DNA of 64,000 nt from an uncultured Bacteroidota bacterium (GCA_902793295.1 CADBDA010000016.1:16104-80103), one strand, 5' to 3'; positions 1 through 8,540 are shown, numbered from the stretch's first letter. A program made the numbers and translations. Notes: generated by a model from the letters alone, not told the origin.

Positions 1-652
1 GCTGCAGCAACAGGAAGAAGTCGACCATGCCGTGTGCCGCCACTTCCGACTGACCGACGCCGACCGTTTCGACGATGACGGTGTCGAATCCCGCCGCTTC
101 GCACAAAAGGATGATTTCGCGAGTCTTGCGGGCCACGCCGCCCAGCGAGCCGGCCGACGGGGAAGGACGTATGAAGGCGTTGGGGTCGGTGGAGAGCTCC
201 TCCATGCGCGTCTTGTCGCCCAGAATGCTGCCTTTCGAACGCTCGCTGCTGGGGTCGATGGCCAGTACGGCCAGCTTGTGGTTCAGGCCGGTAAGCATCT
301 TGCCTAGCGCCTCGATGGTGGTGCTTTTGCCGGCGCCCGGCACACCGGTGATGCCCAAGCGGATGGATTTGCCGCTGTAGGGCAGGCATTGCTCTATCAC
401 CTGCTGCGCTTTGCGCTGATGGTCGAAACGGGAACTCTCCACAAGGGTGATGGCGCGCGAAAGCATGACCCGGTCGCCGTGCAGTATTCCGTCCACCAGC
501 TGCTCCACAGAGGGCTCCGAGCGTTGTTTTTTTCGCATGTTTTCGAGGTAAAAATTGCTGATTTGCTCAGGCTGTTTTACTCCTTCAACCACGTTCAACG
601 CGCTGTCGTATTCAAAATTTGAATAGGTTTTTTTATCCTGTTCGTCCATCAT
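1..652 (-). CDS. meaB: MeaB-type GTPase, methylmalonyl-CoA mutase chaperone (3' end outside window)
   Basis: This G3E-family GTPase (MeaB/ArgK) protects and reloads the cobalamin of methylmalonyl-CoA mutase. Read on the minus strand from the ATG at 652, about 217 codons are present and the gene runs off the left edge. A P-loop GVPGAGKS lies near residues 103-110. It is followed by the family's [23 protein letters not shown] block near 133-151 and a [14 protein letters not shown] switch region (here [10 protein letters not shown]). The N-terminal helical extension of about 95 residues fits the family. A second ATG directly follows the first and either could be used. A TAATCTTATCTTTG-like promoter lies upstream, divergent from the tRNA gene. 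Family assignment is firm; coupling to a mutase in this organism is inferred. Confidence 0.93.
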   Translation of the reverse strand, partial: MMDEQDKKTYSNFEYDSALNVVEGVKQPEQISNFYLENMRKKQRSEPSVEQLVDGILHGDRVMLSRAITLVESSRFDHQRKAQQVIEQCLPYSGKSIRLGITGVPGAGKSTTIEALGKMLTGLNHKLAVLAIDPSSERSKGSILGDKTRMEELSTDPNAFIRPSPSAGSLGGVARKTREIILLCEAAGFDTVIVETVGVGQSEVAAHGMVDFFLLLQ

Positions 653-705
653 AGGCTATTGTCTTATAGTGTGTTGTGCTGATGGCGATGCCATCGTTGC
701 CACTA

Positions 706-713
706 CAAAGATA
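706..713 (-). promoter_or_regulatory. Bacteroidales -7 box for meaB
   Basis: The minus strand reads TATCTTTG here, an exact match to the TAnnTTTG -7 element, 54 bases upstream of the meaB start. No clear -33 TTTG is seen at the usual distance, so the call rests on the -7 box and position. Confidence 0.5.
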
Positions 714-732
714 AGATTATTTTGAAAAAAAT

Positions 733-763
733 TTTGTCACATATCAAAATTTGTGTACTTTTG
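733..763 (+). promoter_or_regulatory. promoter of tRNA-Met
   Basis: TTTG at 733-736 and TACTTTTG at 756-763 are separated by 19 bases, the classical Bacteroidales -33/-7 layout. The tRNA begins 13 bases after the -7 box. Confidence 0.8.
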
Positions 764-776
764 CACCCGATTTCAC

Positions 777-853
777 GGCGGGGTAGCTCAGCTGGTTAGA
801 GCGTCGGATTCATAACCCGGAGGTCATGAGTTCAATTCTCATCCCCGCTACCA
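777..853 (+). tRNA. tRNA-Met (CAT), elongator-like
   Basis: A 77-base cloverleaf can be folded. The acceptor arm GGCGGGG pairs with CCCCGCT (one G-T pair), the D arm is GCTC/GAGC, and the anticodon loop is TTCATAA (CAT anticodon). The T arm is ATGAG/CTCAT around TTCAATT, and an encoded ACCA ends the gene. The anticodon stem lacks the three G-C pairs of initiator tRNA and has an A-C mismatch next to the loop, so elongator Met is preferred. A lysidine-modified Ile tRNA with CAT anticodon cannot be excluded. A perfect hairpin follows at once. Confidence 0.93.
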
Positions 854-887
854 AAAGAGGCGGTTTCGCATGCGAAACCGCCTCTTT
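854..887 (+). terminator. perfect 34-base palindrome after tRNA-Met
   Basis: AAAGAGGCGGTTTCGCA is followed directly by its exact reverse complement, giving 17-base arms with no unpaired loop needed. It starts on the base after the tRNA CCA end, so it most likely ends tRNA transcription. Confidence 0.75.
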
Positions 888-983
888 AGTTGATATGGTT
901 CGAGGAGGTGGGTTGCGCGTCATCCGCGGGTCCCATTTCCGATACCTCATCATCGCACTTTTTATTCTTAATTATTCCATTCG

Positions 984-2099
984 TTGCTCTATCTTCACAT
1001 TCCATATTGCCATCACAAATGCACCTACTGCGGCTTTTTCTCGGTTGCGGGCCGGCACGACATGGACGCCTATGTCGACGCCCTCTGTCGTGAGATAGCG
1101 CAGCGCCACCCTGCCGGCGCCCTGCGGACGGTCTATTTCGGTGGCGGCACCCCTTCGCTTTTGTCGGCCGACCAGTTGCACCGCATCGTCGACGCCATTC
1201 GCGAGCATTGCGATGTGTCGCAATTGGAGGAGGTCACGCTGGAGGCCAATCCGGAAAACCTGTCGCGCGATTATCTTGAAATGCTTGCAAACGAGTGTTT
1301 TGTGAACCGGCTGAGCATCGGTGTGCAGTCGTTCCACGATGACGAACTGCGGCTGCTGAACAGGGTCCATAGCTGTCGGCAGGCGTTGGATGCCGTCGCC
1401 TTCGCCGCGGAGGCGGGCTTCCGGAATGTCTCGGTCGATTTGATCATGGGGCTGCCCGGACAAACCATGGCGCGTTGGGACGACAACCTGCATCGGTTGG
1501 AGACGCTGCTGCCGCTGGAGGCGGTCAAACACCTGTCGTGCTACGAGCTGACACTTGAACCCGGCTCCATCCTTGAGCGACAGCTGCAGATGGGGCGCGT
1601 CCAGATGGCCGACGAATCGGTGCTGGCCGCACAATACGATGCTTTGCAGCAATGGTGTGAGCGCTTTGGTTTCCAGCAGTATGAGGTGTCGAACTATTGT
1701 CTGCCGGGATACCATTCGCGACACAACAGCCGCTACTGGGACCGCACCCCCTATGTGGGTGTCGGCGCCGGTGCCCATTCGTTCGACGGCAATTGCCGCC
1801 GTTGGAACTTGACCGATATCGCCGCCTACGTGTCAGGCGCTGCCGAAGGCGAGGTGCCCCACGACGAGGAACGGCTGTCGCCCAAAGATGCCTTCAACGA
1901 ATATCTGATGACCGCCTTGCGCACCCGACGCGGGGTGCAGAAGGCACTGGTCGACGTGCCCTTCAGGGGCTACCTGTCGGAACAGATGGCGCGCTTTGTG
2001 CAGGCCGGCCTGATGGAGGAGACGGACACGGCCTACCGCCCCACCGACAAGGGGTTGCTGCAAGCCGACGGCATTGCCGCCGACCTTTTCATGCTTTGA
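984..2099 (+). CDS. hemW: HemW-like radical SAM haem chaperone
   Basis: HemW proteins (formerly called oxygen-independent coproporphyrinogen III oxidase-like) bind a 4Fe-4S cluster and haem and act in haem trafficking. The CX3CX2C cluster motif is CHHKCTYC at residues 9-16, followed by the SAM-binding FGGGTP near residue 53 and a GVQSF motif. The usual Asp after the motif (YCDF) is Gly here (YCGF). The length of 371 residues is normal. The start must be TTG at 984: an in-frame stop lies at 969 and no ATG, GTG or other TTG lies between it and the cluster motif. The 3' end overlaps convergent anmK by 11 bases. Confidence 0.9.
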   Translation: MLYLHIPYCHHKCTYCGFFSVAGRHDMDAYVDALCREIAQRHPAGALRTVYFGGGTPSLLSADQLHRIVDAIREHCDVSQLEEVTLEANPENLSRDYLEMLANECFVNRLSIGVQSFHDDELRLLNRVHSCRQALDAVAFAAEAGFRNVSVDLIMGLPGQTMARWDDNLHRLETLLPLEAVKHLSCYELTLEPGSILERQLQMGRVQMADESVLAAQYDALQQWCERFGFQQYEVSNYCLPGYHSRHNSRYWDRTPYVGVGAGAHSFDGNCRRWNLTDIAAYVSGAAEGEVPHDEERLSPKDAFNEYLMTALRTRRGVQKALVDVPFRGYLSEQMARFVQAGLMEETDTAYRPTDKGLLQADGIAADLFML

Positions 2100-3171
2100 G
2101 ACTTCCGCACAGCACGCCGCCGCAACTGTCGCAACGGGCGCCGGTGACCGAGGCCAGCGTGTTGTTCTCGCCCTGCAGCCGCAGATAGGCCAGCAAGGCG
2201 AAGATGATGGCCTCCTTATAGTCGACGATGTCGGCGTCGCACTCGCCGAAACGGATGCGGGGTTTCAGCGCTTTCACCCGTTCCATGAGGAATTTGTTTT
2301 TGGCGCCGCCGCCGGTGACGAGCGCCGAGCCGATGCTTATGCCCGCTGGCGACAACGCCTCGGCGATGCGCAGCGCGATGTGTTCGGTGACGGTGCGCAG
2401 CCGGTCGGGCAGGGGAGTGCACTCAAATTCCTCGACGAGGGGTCGGAAGCAGCCCTCGAACCATTCCTTGCCCAAGGTCTTCGGCGGCTCCATCTGGTAG
2501 TAATCCAGCGATTCCAGCGCCTCCATCAGCGGAGCGACAAACTGACCCTCTGAGGCCATCTTCCCGTCGCGGTCGCAATCCATGCCCGCCTTGGCCGCCA
2601 GCCAGTTGAGCGCCATGTTGCAAGGTGATATGTCGTAGGCGGTGCGGTGGTTGCCCTGTTCGTACGACAAGTTGGCGATGCCGCCCAGATTGATGCAGCA
2701 GTCGTAGTCGCCAAACAGCAGCCGGTCGCCGATGGGCACCAGCGGAGCCCCTTGACCGCCCAGCGCCACGTCGAGCCGACGGAAGTCGCAAACCACCGGA
2801 AGGCCCGTTTCGGCGGCGATGGCGTTGCCGTCGCCGATTTGGGCGGTGAAGCCCGCTTCCGGCTGGTGGAACACCGTGTGGCCGTGCGAGGCGATGGCAT
2901 CCACCCGACCCGGGTGGTCGGCACGGAACCGGTTGACGCAGCGGCCGAAAAGATGGCCCAGTTCGGCATCGGCGCGAGCATAGACCTCGGCCGACGAGGT
3001 GTGGAGGGTGGACAGCCGTTGCCGCCAGGCGTCGTCGTAGGCGATGGTGTCGGCCGCAATGAGGCGGAACTGGTGCGCACTTTCGAAGTGGCAGTAGGCG
3101 ATGTCGATGCCGTCGAGCGAAGTGCCCGACATGAGTCCGATGATATATTGTCCTTTCTTGTTGGAATCCAT
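2089..3171 (-). CDS. anmK: anhydro-N-acetylmuramic acid kinase
   Basis: AnmK phosphorylates and hydrolyses 1,6-anhydro-MurNAc to MurNAc-6-phosphate during peptidoglycan recycling in the cytoplasm. The 360-residue product opens with the ATP/sugar kinase signature GLMSGTSLDGID (residues 12-23). It also has the SHGHTVFHQP block, NLGGIANLSY and the C-terminal VTGGGAKN phosphate loop, all in family order. The start follows a TAAATTTG promoter by about 38 bases. It is divergent from ridA and convergent with hemW. Other wall-recycling genes lie elsewhere in the window (LD-carboxypeptidase, lytic transglycosylase). Confidence 0.95.
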   Translation of the reverse strand: MDSNKKGQYIIGLMSGTSLDGIDIAYCHFESAHQFRLIAADTIAYDDAWRQRLSTLHTSSAEVYARADAELGHLFGRCVNRFRADHPGRVDAIASHGHTVFHQPEAGFTAQIGDGNAIAAETGLPVVCDFRRLDVALGGQGAPLVPIGDRLLFGDYDCCINLGGIANLSYEQGNHRTAYDISPCNMALNWLAAKAGMDCDRDGKMASEGQFVAPLMEALESLDYYQMEPPKTLGKEWFEGCFRPLVEEFECTPLPDRLRTVTEHIALRIAEALSPAGISIGSALVTGGGAKNKFLMERVKALKPRIRFGECDADIVDYKEAIIFALLAYLRLQGENNTLASVTGARCDSCGGVLCGSLKA

Positions 3172-3208
3172 GACGTTGTGGATTTGTTCTGCGGACGCTC
3201 CGCGAATG

Positions 3209-3216
3209 CAAATTTA
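3209..3216 (-). promoter_or_regulatory. -7 box for anmK
   Basis: The minus strand reads TAAATTTG, matching TAnnTTTG, 38 bases before the anmK ATG. It is back to back with the ridA promoter. Confidence 0.55.
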
Positions 3217-3257
3217 CGTTTTTTTAATAGAAGTCAATATAATTCAAAAAAAATCAC

Positions 3258-3265
3258 TATCTTTG
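3258..3265 (+). promoter_or_regulatory. -7 box for ridA
   Basis: TATCTTTG is an exact -7 match about 55 bases upstream of the ridA ATG, in an AT-rich divergent intergenic region. Confidence 0.6.
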
Positions 3266-3319
3266 CAAATTCGTTTTTGTTTGACAAGAATCAAATAAAT
3301 AAAATAAATATAGTTAAAA

Positions 3320-3694
3320 ATGAAGAAGATAATCAACACTCCCAAGGCTCCGGCAGCCATCGGTCCTTACAGTCAGGCCGTCCTTGCCGGCAACACGCTT
3401 TACATCTCCGGCCAGATTCCAATCAATCCCGCCACCAAGGAGGTTCCCGAGGGTATCACCGCCCAAACCGAGCAGGTGATGCAGAACATCAAGGCCATCC
3501 TCGACGAGGCCGGTTTCACCTTCCAGGATGTGGTGAAGAGCACCTGCCTGTTGGCCGACATGGAGTATTTCAAACCCATGAACGAGGTCTACGCCAAGTA
3601 TTACAGCACCGACTGCCCCGCCCGCGCCGCTTTCGCCGTCAAGGGTCTGCCTATGGGCGTTCTGGTCGAAATTGAAACGATTGCAGTAAAATAA
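3320..3694 (+). CDS. ridA: RidA-family enamine/imine deaminase
   Basis: RidA proteins hydrolyse reactive 2-aminoacrylate-type imines released by PLP enzymes. The 124-residue product has the full single-domain architecture: N-terminal KAPAAIGPYSQAV, the GQIPI strand, and the signature block CPARAAFAVKGLPMG with the catalytic Arg. It ends with VEIETIAV. Length and motifs are typical of the YjgF/YER057c/UK114 group. It stands alone, with its own promoter and a 90-base gap to bcd. Confidence 0.93.
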   Translation: MKKIINTPKAPAAIGPYSQAVLAGNTLYISGQIPINPATKEVPEGITAQTEQVMQNIKAILDEAGFTFQDVVKSTCLLADMEYFKPMNEVYAKYYSTDCPARAAFAVKGLPMGVLVEIETIAVK

Positions 3695-3784
3695 TTGTGA
3701 ATCGTGGATAGTGACCGCTGAACAAGGCGCGGGCCGCTGCCCGTTGCGCACATCGCGATCCGTTGTCCACTTAAAAACAAGAAT

Positions 3785-4924
3785 ATGGATTTTAGCTACA
3801 CCAAGCAAGAAGAACTCTTTCTGCAGATGATTCGCGAATTTGCAGAGAAAGAGGTGAAGCCCCTCGCAGCCGAAGTGGACGAGGAAGAACGCTTCCCTAT
3901 GGAAACAGTCAAGAAAATGGCCAAAATCGGCTTGATGGGTATCCCGGTTCCCACGCAGTATGGCGGCGCCGGCGGAACGAACATCATGTACGGTATGGCC
4001 GTCGAGGAGCTGAGCCGCGTGTGTGCCACCACCGGTGTCATCCTTTCCGCCCACACCAGCCTCTGCTGCGCCCCCATCCTGGAGAGCGGCACCGAGGAAC
4101 AGAAAATGAAATATCTGCCCAAGCTTGCTAGCGGCGAATGGATTGGTGCTTTCGGCCTCACCGAGCCCAATGCCGGTACCGATGCCGCCGGTCAGCAGAC
4201 CACCGCTGTGCTTGACGGCGACGAGTGGGTGCTCAACGGAAGCAAGATTTTCATCACCAACGGCTCCTACGCCAATGTGTTCATCATCATCGCCATGACC
4301 GACAAGAGCCTCGGCACCAAGGGCATCAGCGCCTTCATCGTCGAAAAGACCGACCCGGGCTTCTCGGTTGGTAAGAAGGAGAAGAAGATGGGTATCCGTG
4401 GCAGCGCCACCACCGAGCTGATTTTCGAAGACTGCCGCATCCCGAAGGATCGTCAGCTGGGACAGCTGGGCAAGGGCTTCGGCTTGGCCATGAAGACCCT
4501 CGACGGCGGCCGTATCGGTATCGCCTGCCAGGCACTGGGTATCGCCCAGGGCGCCATGGACGAGACCGTCAAATACACCAAGGAACGCAAACAGTTCGGA
4601 CGCAGCATCAGCCAGTTCCAGAACACCCAGTTCCAGATGGCCGACCTCGAAACCAAGGTGCAGGCAGCCCGTCTGCTCTGCCGCTCGGCACACTACAAGA
4701 AAGACCACGGCATCCCCTATAGCGCCGACGCCGCAATGGCCAAACTCTTCTCGGCCGAAACGGCTATGGAAGTGACTACCAAGGCTGTCCAGTTCCACGG
4801 CGGCTACGGCTACACCCGCGAGTATCCCGTCGAACGCATGATGCGCGACGCCAAGATCACCGAAATCTACGAAGGCACCTCCGAAGTCCAGCGTATGGTT
4901 ATCGCCGGTAAGTTGTTTAAATAA
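3785..4924 (+). CDS. bcd: short-chain acyl-CoA dehydrogenase, probable butyryl-CoA dehydrogenase
   Basis: This FAD enzyme reduces crotonyl-CoA to butyryl-CoA (or the reverse) and exchanges electrons with EtfAB. The 379-residue product has the N-terminal helical domain, the FGLTEPNAGTD flavin-binding block near residue 130 and the C-terminal IYEGTSEVQ block, whose Glu363 is the expected catalytic base of short-chain acyl-CoA dehydrogenases. The etfB and etfA genes follow directly on the same strand. This is the arrangement of Bcd-Etf complexes that in anaerobes can bifurcate electrons to ferredoxin; bifurcation here is an inference. The gene starts at ATG 3785. Confidence 0.92.
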   Translation: MDFSYTKQEELFLQMIREFAEKEVKPLAAEVDEEERFPMETVKKMAKIGLMGIPVPTQYGGAGGTNIMYGMAVEELSRVCATTGVILSAHTSLCCAPILESGTEEQKMKYLPKLASGEWIGAFGLTEPNAGTDAAGQQTTAVLDGDEWVLNGSKIFITNGSYANVFIIIAMTDKSLGTKGISAFIVEKTDPGFSVGKKEKKMGIRGSATTELIFEDCRIPKDRQLGQLGKGFGLAMKTLDGGRIGIACQALGIAQGAMDETVKYTKERKQFGRSISQFQNTQFQMADLETKVQAARLLCRSAHYKKDHGIPYSADAAMAKLFSAETAMEVTTKAVQFHGGYGYTREYPVERMMRDAKITEIYEGTSEVQRMVIAGKLFK

Positions 4925-4959
4925 TGACCTTAAAGCCTCAAAGACTTTAAAACTAAAGA

Positions 4960-5751
4960 ATGAATATGAATATAGTAGTTTGTATAAAGCAAGTGCCGGA
5001 CACCACCGAGGTGAAAATCAATCCCGTTACCGGTACGCTTATCCGCGAGGGCGTTCCCTCCATCATGAATCCCGACGATAAGGGCGGCCTCGAATTCGCC
5101 CTTCAGTTGAAAGACAAATACGGCGCACATGTGACCGTCATCACCATGGGTCTGCCCCAGGCAGAGGCTATCCTGCGCGAGGCCCTCGCCATGGGCGTTG
5201 ACCGCGCCATCCTGCTCACCGACCGCAAACTGGGTGGTGCCGATACCTTGGCAACCTCCAGCGCCATTGCCGGTGCGCTCCGCACCATGGATTTCGACCT
5301 CATCATCACCGGTCGTCAGGCCATCGACGGCGACACCGCTCAGGTGGGACCCCAGATTGCCGAACACCTCGACCTGCCGCAGGTCTCCTATATGGCCGAC
5401 CTTCAGTACGACGAGGCTACCAAGACCTTCACCGTCAAGAAACAGCTCGAGGACGGCTATCAGGTGCTCCAGATGCAGGCCCCCTGCGTCGTCACCGCTC
5501 TGGCCAGCGCTGTCCAGCCCCGCTACATGACGGTCAACGGTATCGTCACCGCTTTCGACAAAGAGGTGGAAGTGTGGAATGCTGACCGCATCAATGTCCC
5601 CGAGGAGCATATCGGTAAGGCCGGTTCCCCCACCAGCGTCTTCAAATCGTTCCCCAAACAGCTCAAACCCGCCGGCCAAACCGTCGAGGTCAGCCCCGAA
5701 GAGGCTGTCGAGCTGATTGTGAATAAACTGAAAGAAAAGCACATTATTTAA
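4960..5751 (+). CDS. etfB: electron transfer flavoprotein beta subunit
   Basis: EtfB binds AMP or a second FAD and carries electrons between Bcd and its partners. The 263-residue product has the N-terminal VVCIKQVPDTTEVKINPVTG block, the GVDRAILLTDRKLGGADTLATS segment, and IITGRQAIDGDTAQVGP, which is the ETF beta signature. The start is taken at ATG 4960; ATG 4966, two codons downstream, is an equally good alternative. It lies 35 bases after bcd and 90 bases before etfA, so the three are very likely one operon. Confidence 0.93.
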   Translation: MNMNIVVCIKQVPDTTEVKINPVTGTLIREGVPSIMNPDDKGGLEFALQLKDKYGAHVTVITMGLPQAEAILREALAMGVDRAILLTDRKLGGADTLATSSAIAGALRTMDFDLIITGRQAIDGDTAQVGPQIAEHLDLPQVSYMADLQYDEATKTFTVKKQLEDGYQVLQMQAPCVVTALASAVQPRYMTVNGIVTAFDKEVEVWNADRINVPEEHIGKAGSPTSVFKSFPKQLKPAGQTVEVSPEEAVELIVNKLKEKHII

Positions 5752-5802
5752 CCGTTGGTTTGTTGGTAGGTTTATCCGTTGATAAGGTTCATCTGACAAC
5801 GT

Positions 5803-5834
5803 ATCAACATATCAACATATCGACATATCAACAG
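5803..5834 (+). repeat. 8-base tandem repeat, four copies, between etfB and etfA
   Basis: Units ATCAACAT, ATCAACAT, ATCGACAT and ATCAACAG follow each other without gaps just upstream of the etfA start at 5842. The array probably has no coding role; it fills the spacer inside the operon. Confidence 0.7.
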
Positions 5835-5841
5835 AATTGAT

Positions 5842-6852
5842 ATGAACTTAGCAGAATATAAAGACGTATATGTGTTTGCCGAACAACGCGACGGCAAACT
5901 GCAGAATGTGGCTCTCGAGCTGCTCGGCAAGGCCCGCGAACTGGCTGACGCCAACCAGGAGAAGGTTGTGGCCATGCTGCTTGGCAAGGATGTGAAACCG
6001 CTGGCACAGACGCTGGTACAGCACGGTGCCGACGAGGTTCTGGTGGTCGACAACGACCTGCTGAAGGACTACCTCACCGAACCCTACACCGAGGCCATCA
6101 CCCAAATCATCAAAGAGCGCAAACCCAGCATCATGCTGATTGGTGCCACCACCATCGGCCGCGACCTGGGTCCCCGCGTCAGCGCCCGCAACCGCACCGG
6201 TCTTACCGCCGATGCCACCAAACTTGAAATCAGCGACGACGAGGCTCACGAATTCCGCATGACCCGTCCCGCTTTCGGCGGCAACCTCATGGCCACCATC
6301 CTCTGCAAGAACAATCGTCCGCAGATGTCCACCGTGCGTCCGGGCGTCATGCAGAAAATGGCTGCCGACGCCAACCGCAAGGGCGTCATCACCGACTATG
6401 CGGTGGCATTTGACGAGGCCAAGATTGCCCGCGTCAAGCTGGTGAAGACCGTCAAGGAAGAGAAGACCGTCACCGACATCAGCGAGGCCAAGATCCTCGT
6501 CAGCGGTGGCCGCGGTGTCGGCACCAAGGACGGCTTCGGCAAACTCGAAGCGCTGGCCAAAGAGCTCGGCGGCGAAGTCTCCAGCAGCCGTGCCATGGTC
6601 GATGCCGGTGTTATGGACGCCAGCCGTCAGGTGGGTCAGACCGGTAAGACCGTCCGCCCGGCCCTCTATCTGGCTTGCGGCATCAGCGGTGCCATCCAGC
6701 ACCTTGCCGGTATGGAAGAGAGCGAACTCATCATCGCCATCAACAAGGACAAGTTCGCACCCATCTTCAGCGTTGCCGACCTCGGCATTGTGGGCGACCT
6801 CCACAAGATCGTCCCCATGCTCACCGAGCGCCTGAAAACCATGCAGAAATAA
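5842..6852 (+). CDS. etfA: electron transfer flavoprotein alpha subunit
   Basis: EtfA supplies the main FAD-binding domain of the ETF heterodimer. The 336-residue product starts with the N-terminal alpha/beta domain, including VYVFAEQRDGKLQNV. It then has the FAD-binding C-terminal part with SGGRGVGTKDGF near residue 216, SSRAMVDAGVMDASRQVGQTGK and the LACGISGAIQHLAGM signature. Length and order are standard. It is the last gene before a strong terminator, so bcd-etfB-etfA form the transcription unit. Confidence 0.94.
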   Translation: MNLAEYKDVYVFAEQRDGKLQNVALELLGKARELADANQEKVVAMLLGKDVKPLAQTLVQHGADEVLVVDNDLLKDYLTEPYTEAITQIIKERKPSIMLIGATTIGRDLGPRVSARNRTGLTADATKLEISDDEAHEFRMTRPAFGGNLMATILCKNNRPQMSTVRPGVMQKMAADANRKGVITDYAVAFDEAKIARVKLVKTVKEEKTVTDISEAKILVSGGRGVGTKDGFGKLEALAKELGGEVSSSRAMVDAGVMDASRQVGQTGKTVRPALYLACGISGAIQHLAGMEESELIIAINKDKFAPIFSVADLGIVGDLHKIVPMLTERLKTMQK

Positions 6853-6876
6853 ATTATTTCAGCAACACAAAACAAG

Positions 6877-6910
6877 CGAGGAGCAGTCGTCAAGGTCTGC
6901 TCCTCGTTTT
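6877..6910 (+). terminator. intrinsic terminator after etfA
   Basis: CGAGGAGCAG (6877-6886) pairs exactly with CTGCTCCTCG (6897-6906) across a 10-base loop and is followed by TTTT. Confidence 0.8.
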
Positions 6911-6925
6911 ATAAACGAGAAGACA

Positions 6926-7612
6926 ATGAAACGAACAAGCAAAATCATCGGCGGCATCGCCCTTCTGGCCTTCGGCATCGTGTGGGCCCTGGAACTCCTC
7001 AACGTCATCAGCATCAGCCTCGAAGGCTGGTGGACGCTCTTCGTCATCGTGCCCTGCTTCATCAACATCTTCAACGACCGACACAAGGCCGGCGCCATCA
7101 TCGGCTTCGGCATCGGCATACTGCTGCTACTGGCCGCTCGCAGCATCATCCCCTGGAACGATGTGTGGAAGTATATGATATGCATCGCCGCCGTGGTATG
7201 GGGCGTCATGCTGCTGTTCTTCAACAAGAAGAGCGACAAGTCCAGCTCCTATGGCGAACAACCCGAAACGGTCGTTCTTGACGGAAGCAAGATGCACAAA
7301 ATCGATGTCTCCTTCGGCAAACAGGACTACAGCTACGATGGCCAGATTTTTGACGGCGCCTACGTGCACACCAGCTTCGGCTTCGTGAGCCTCGACTTGC
7401 GCAATGCCGACATCCGCGACGGAGCCGTCATCGTCGTCGACTGCAGCTTCGGCGGCATGGAGGTCCGAGTCGGCAAGGGCATCTGTGTCCGCAACGACAT
7501 CGACGCCTCCTTTGCCGGAGTCGACTGCGACTGCTGCACCCAACCCGCCGATGGCGCCAAGACCCTCTACCTCAAAGGCCACTGCAGCTTCAGCGGCATA
7601 GAGATAAAGTAA
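6926..7612 (+). CDS. LiaF-like membrane protein (DUF5668 plus beta C-terminal domain)
   Basis: The 228-residue product has four hydrophobic segments in its first 100 residues (about 8-24, 36-47, 52-71 and 76-95), the layout of the LiaI/LiaF-like transmembrane region. A soluble C-terminal part (about 125-228) follows, with repeating short strands such as VSFGKQDY, HTSFGFVSLDL, DCSFGGMEVRV and DASFAGVDCDC. This resembles the cell-wall-active antibiotic response domain of LiaF, which builds a beta-helix-like fold. LiaF proteins restrain envelope stress signalling in Firmicutes; the role in Bacteroidales is not known to me. It starts 16 bases after the etfA terminator. Confidence 0.75.
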   Translation: MKRTSKIIGGIALLAFGIVWALELLNVISISLEGWWTLFVIVPCFINIFNDRHKAGAIIGFGIGILLLLAARSIIPWNDVWKYMICIAAVVWGVMLLFFNKKSDKSSSYGEQPETVVLDGSKMHKIDVSFGKQDYSYDGQIFDGAYVHTSFGFVSLDLRNADIRDGAVIVVDCSFGGMEVRVGKGICVRNDIDASFAGVDCDCCTQPADGAKTLYLKGHCSFSGIEIK

Positions 7613-7671
7613 AGGTCTGATCGGCATTTGAATTATGGCGGCTCGCAGCATACGCTGCGGGCCGTATTTGT

Positions 7672-7805
7672 ATGGTTTGAGTTGATTTGGGTTGATTGGG
7701 TTGATTTGGGTTGATTTGGGTTGATTTGGTTGAGTTTGGTTGATTGGGTTGGGTTGATTTGGGTTTGTTTGAGTTTGTTTGATTCGAGTTGTTCAAGTTT
7801 GTTTG
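7672..7805 (+). repeat. low-complexity TTGATTTGGG array
   Basis: About 130 bases consist of variants of TTGATTTGGG/TTGATTGGG followed by TTTGTTTGAG-type units, with strong G/T strand bias. On the minus strand this would encode an Asn/Pro/Gln-rich peptide, but there is no sign of a real gene. Confidence 0.7.
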
Positions 7806-7831
7806 TTGCGCCATGAAAAGTAGATATGGAA

Positions 7832-8030
7832 GGTCGGAAAATGTGATTTTTGACGTTATTTTTTGGTCGAAAATGTGATTTTTGAAGTTATTCTAGGTCG
7901 GAAAATGTGATTTTTTGATATTATTTTTAGCCGAAAATGTGATTTTTGAAGTTATTTTAGGTCGGAAAATGTGATTTTTAATGTTACTTTATACTGAAAA
8001 TGTGATTTTTGGTGTTTCTTTTTAGTCGGA
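7832..8030 (+). repeat. six tandem 30-34 base repeats
   Basis: Six head-to-tail units, starting near 7832, 7865, 7896, 7930, 7960 and 7991, share the core GAAAATGTGATTTTT. Each has a variable tail of the type GAAGTTATTTTA and then GGTCG. Unit lengths of 30, 31, 33 and 34 bases show that it is not codon-phased. There are no spacers, so it is not a CRISPR array. It abuts the probable ATPase remnant at 8118-8233. Confidence 0.8.
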
Positions 8031-8117
8031 ATCCTTTCCACCAGAAACAGACAAGGAAGTCGGGGTCTGATTTCACATTTTGTGGTACACATTTTGCGAA
8101 ATTTCAAAACTTTTGTA

Positions 8118-8233
8118 AATTTGCTGTGTCGAACAAGAGGAAGAACCTCCTCGATGAAAACGTGGTTGACGGCAAAGCCACATACAGCCTTAATGACGTG
8201 TTCCTGTCCCGATGGCTGGAGGCGAAATATTAG
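8118..8233 (+). pseudogene. possible C-terminal remnant of an ATP-binding (AAA-type) protein
   Basis: The plus strand here encodes a segment ending KATYSLNDVFLSRWLEAKY before a stop. The pattern (a helix, then a short beta hairpin, then a D-x-F-L/F-x-x-W-L ending) resembles the winged-helix C-terminus of the small ATPases common in Bacteroidales. Everything upstream is repeat sequence, so the rest of such a gene is missing. The match is judged by eye and is weak. Confidence 0.3.
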
Positions 8234-8236
8234 CAA

Positions 8237-8293
8237 GCGTCGCAACTTTCGCAGATCTTCTTCTGCTTTTGGCGATATTTCTATTTCGTACAT
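8237..8293 (-). pseudogene. possible RelE/ParE toxin N-terminal fragment
   Basis: From ATG 8293 the minus strand reads MYEIEISPKAEEDLRKLRR, which looks like the first strand and helix of RelE/ParE toxins. The frame then continues into the antisense of the neighbouring remnant without the family's core. If real, it is a 19-codon toxin fragment. No antitoxin gene is visible beside it. Confidence 0.35.
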
Positions 8294-8540
8294 CAACATA
8301 CGCACTTTAAGAATTCTGATATTGTTTCTCCCGGAAGCATTCTCTTCCCTTTCCCTTGGCGAAGACATCCTCGGGTGGCGCTAGGGCTGGCACTATGTCG
8401 CAAAGGCTGATGGCCGCTGTGTAATAGGTGGCTAAGCGGTTAGAGAGAGCACACTGAAGGTGACAATAATGACTTATGGAGTGTGATTATTTTGTGAATG
8501 CGTAGGGCGATCGTTTTTTTTTTTTTGATTTTGGGATTCG

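Noticed and set aside
3314..4798. 494-codon open frame antisense to ridA and bcd
   Set aside because: It spans two clearly real genes on the other strand and has no recognisable domain.
7832..8030. CRISPR array
   Set aside because: The repeats are head to tail without unique spacers between them and no cas genes are nearby.
7952..8368. 138-codon minus-strand ORF as a complete gene
   Set aside because: Only the first residues after Met at 8293 look like a RelE-type protein. The rest is antisense to another remnant and runs into the tandem repeats.
8400..8460. tRNA-like stretch around GTGGCTAAGCGGTTAGAG
   Set aside because: It resembles a tRNA D arm, but no acceptor stem, anticodon arm or T arm can be folded around it.
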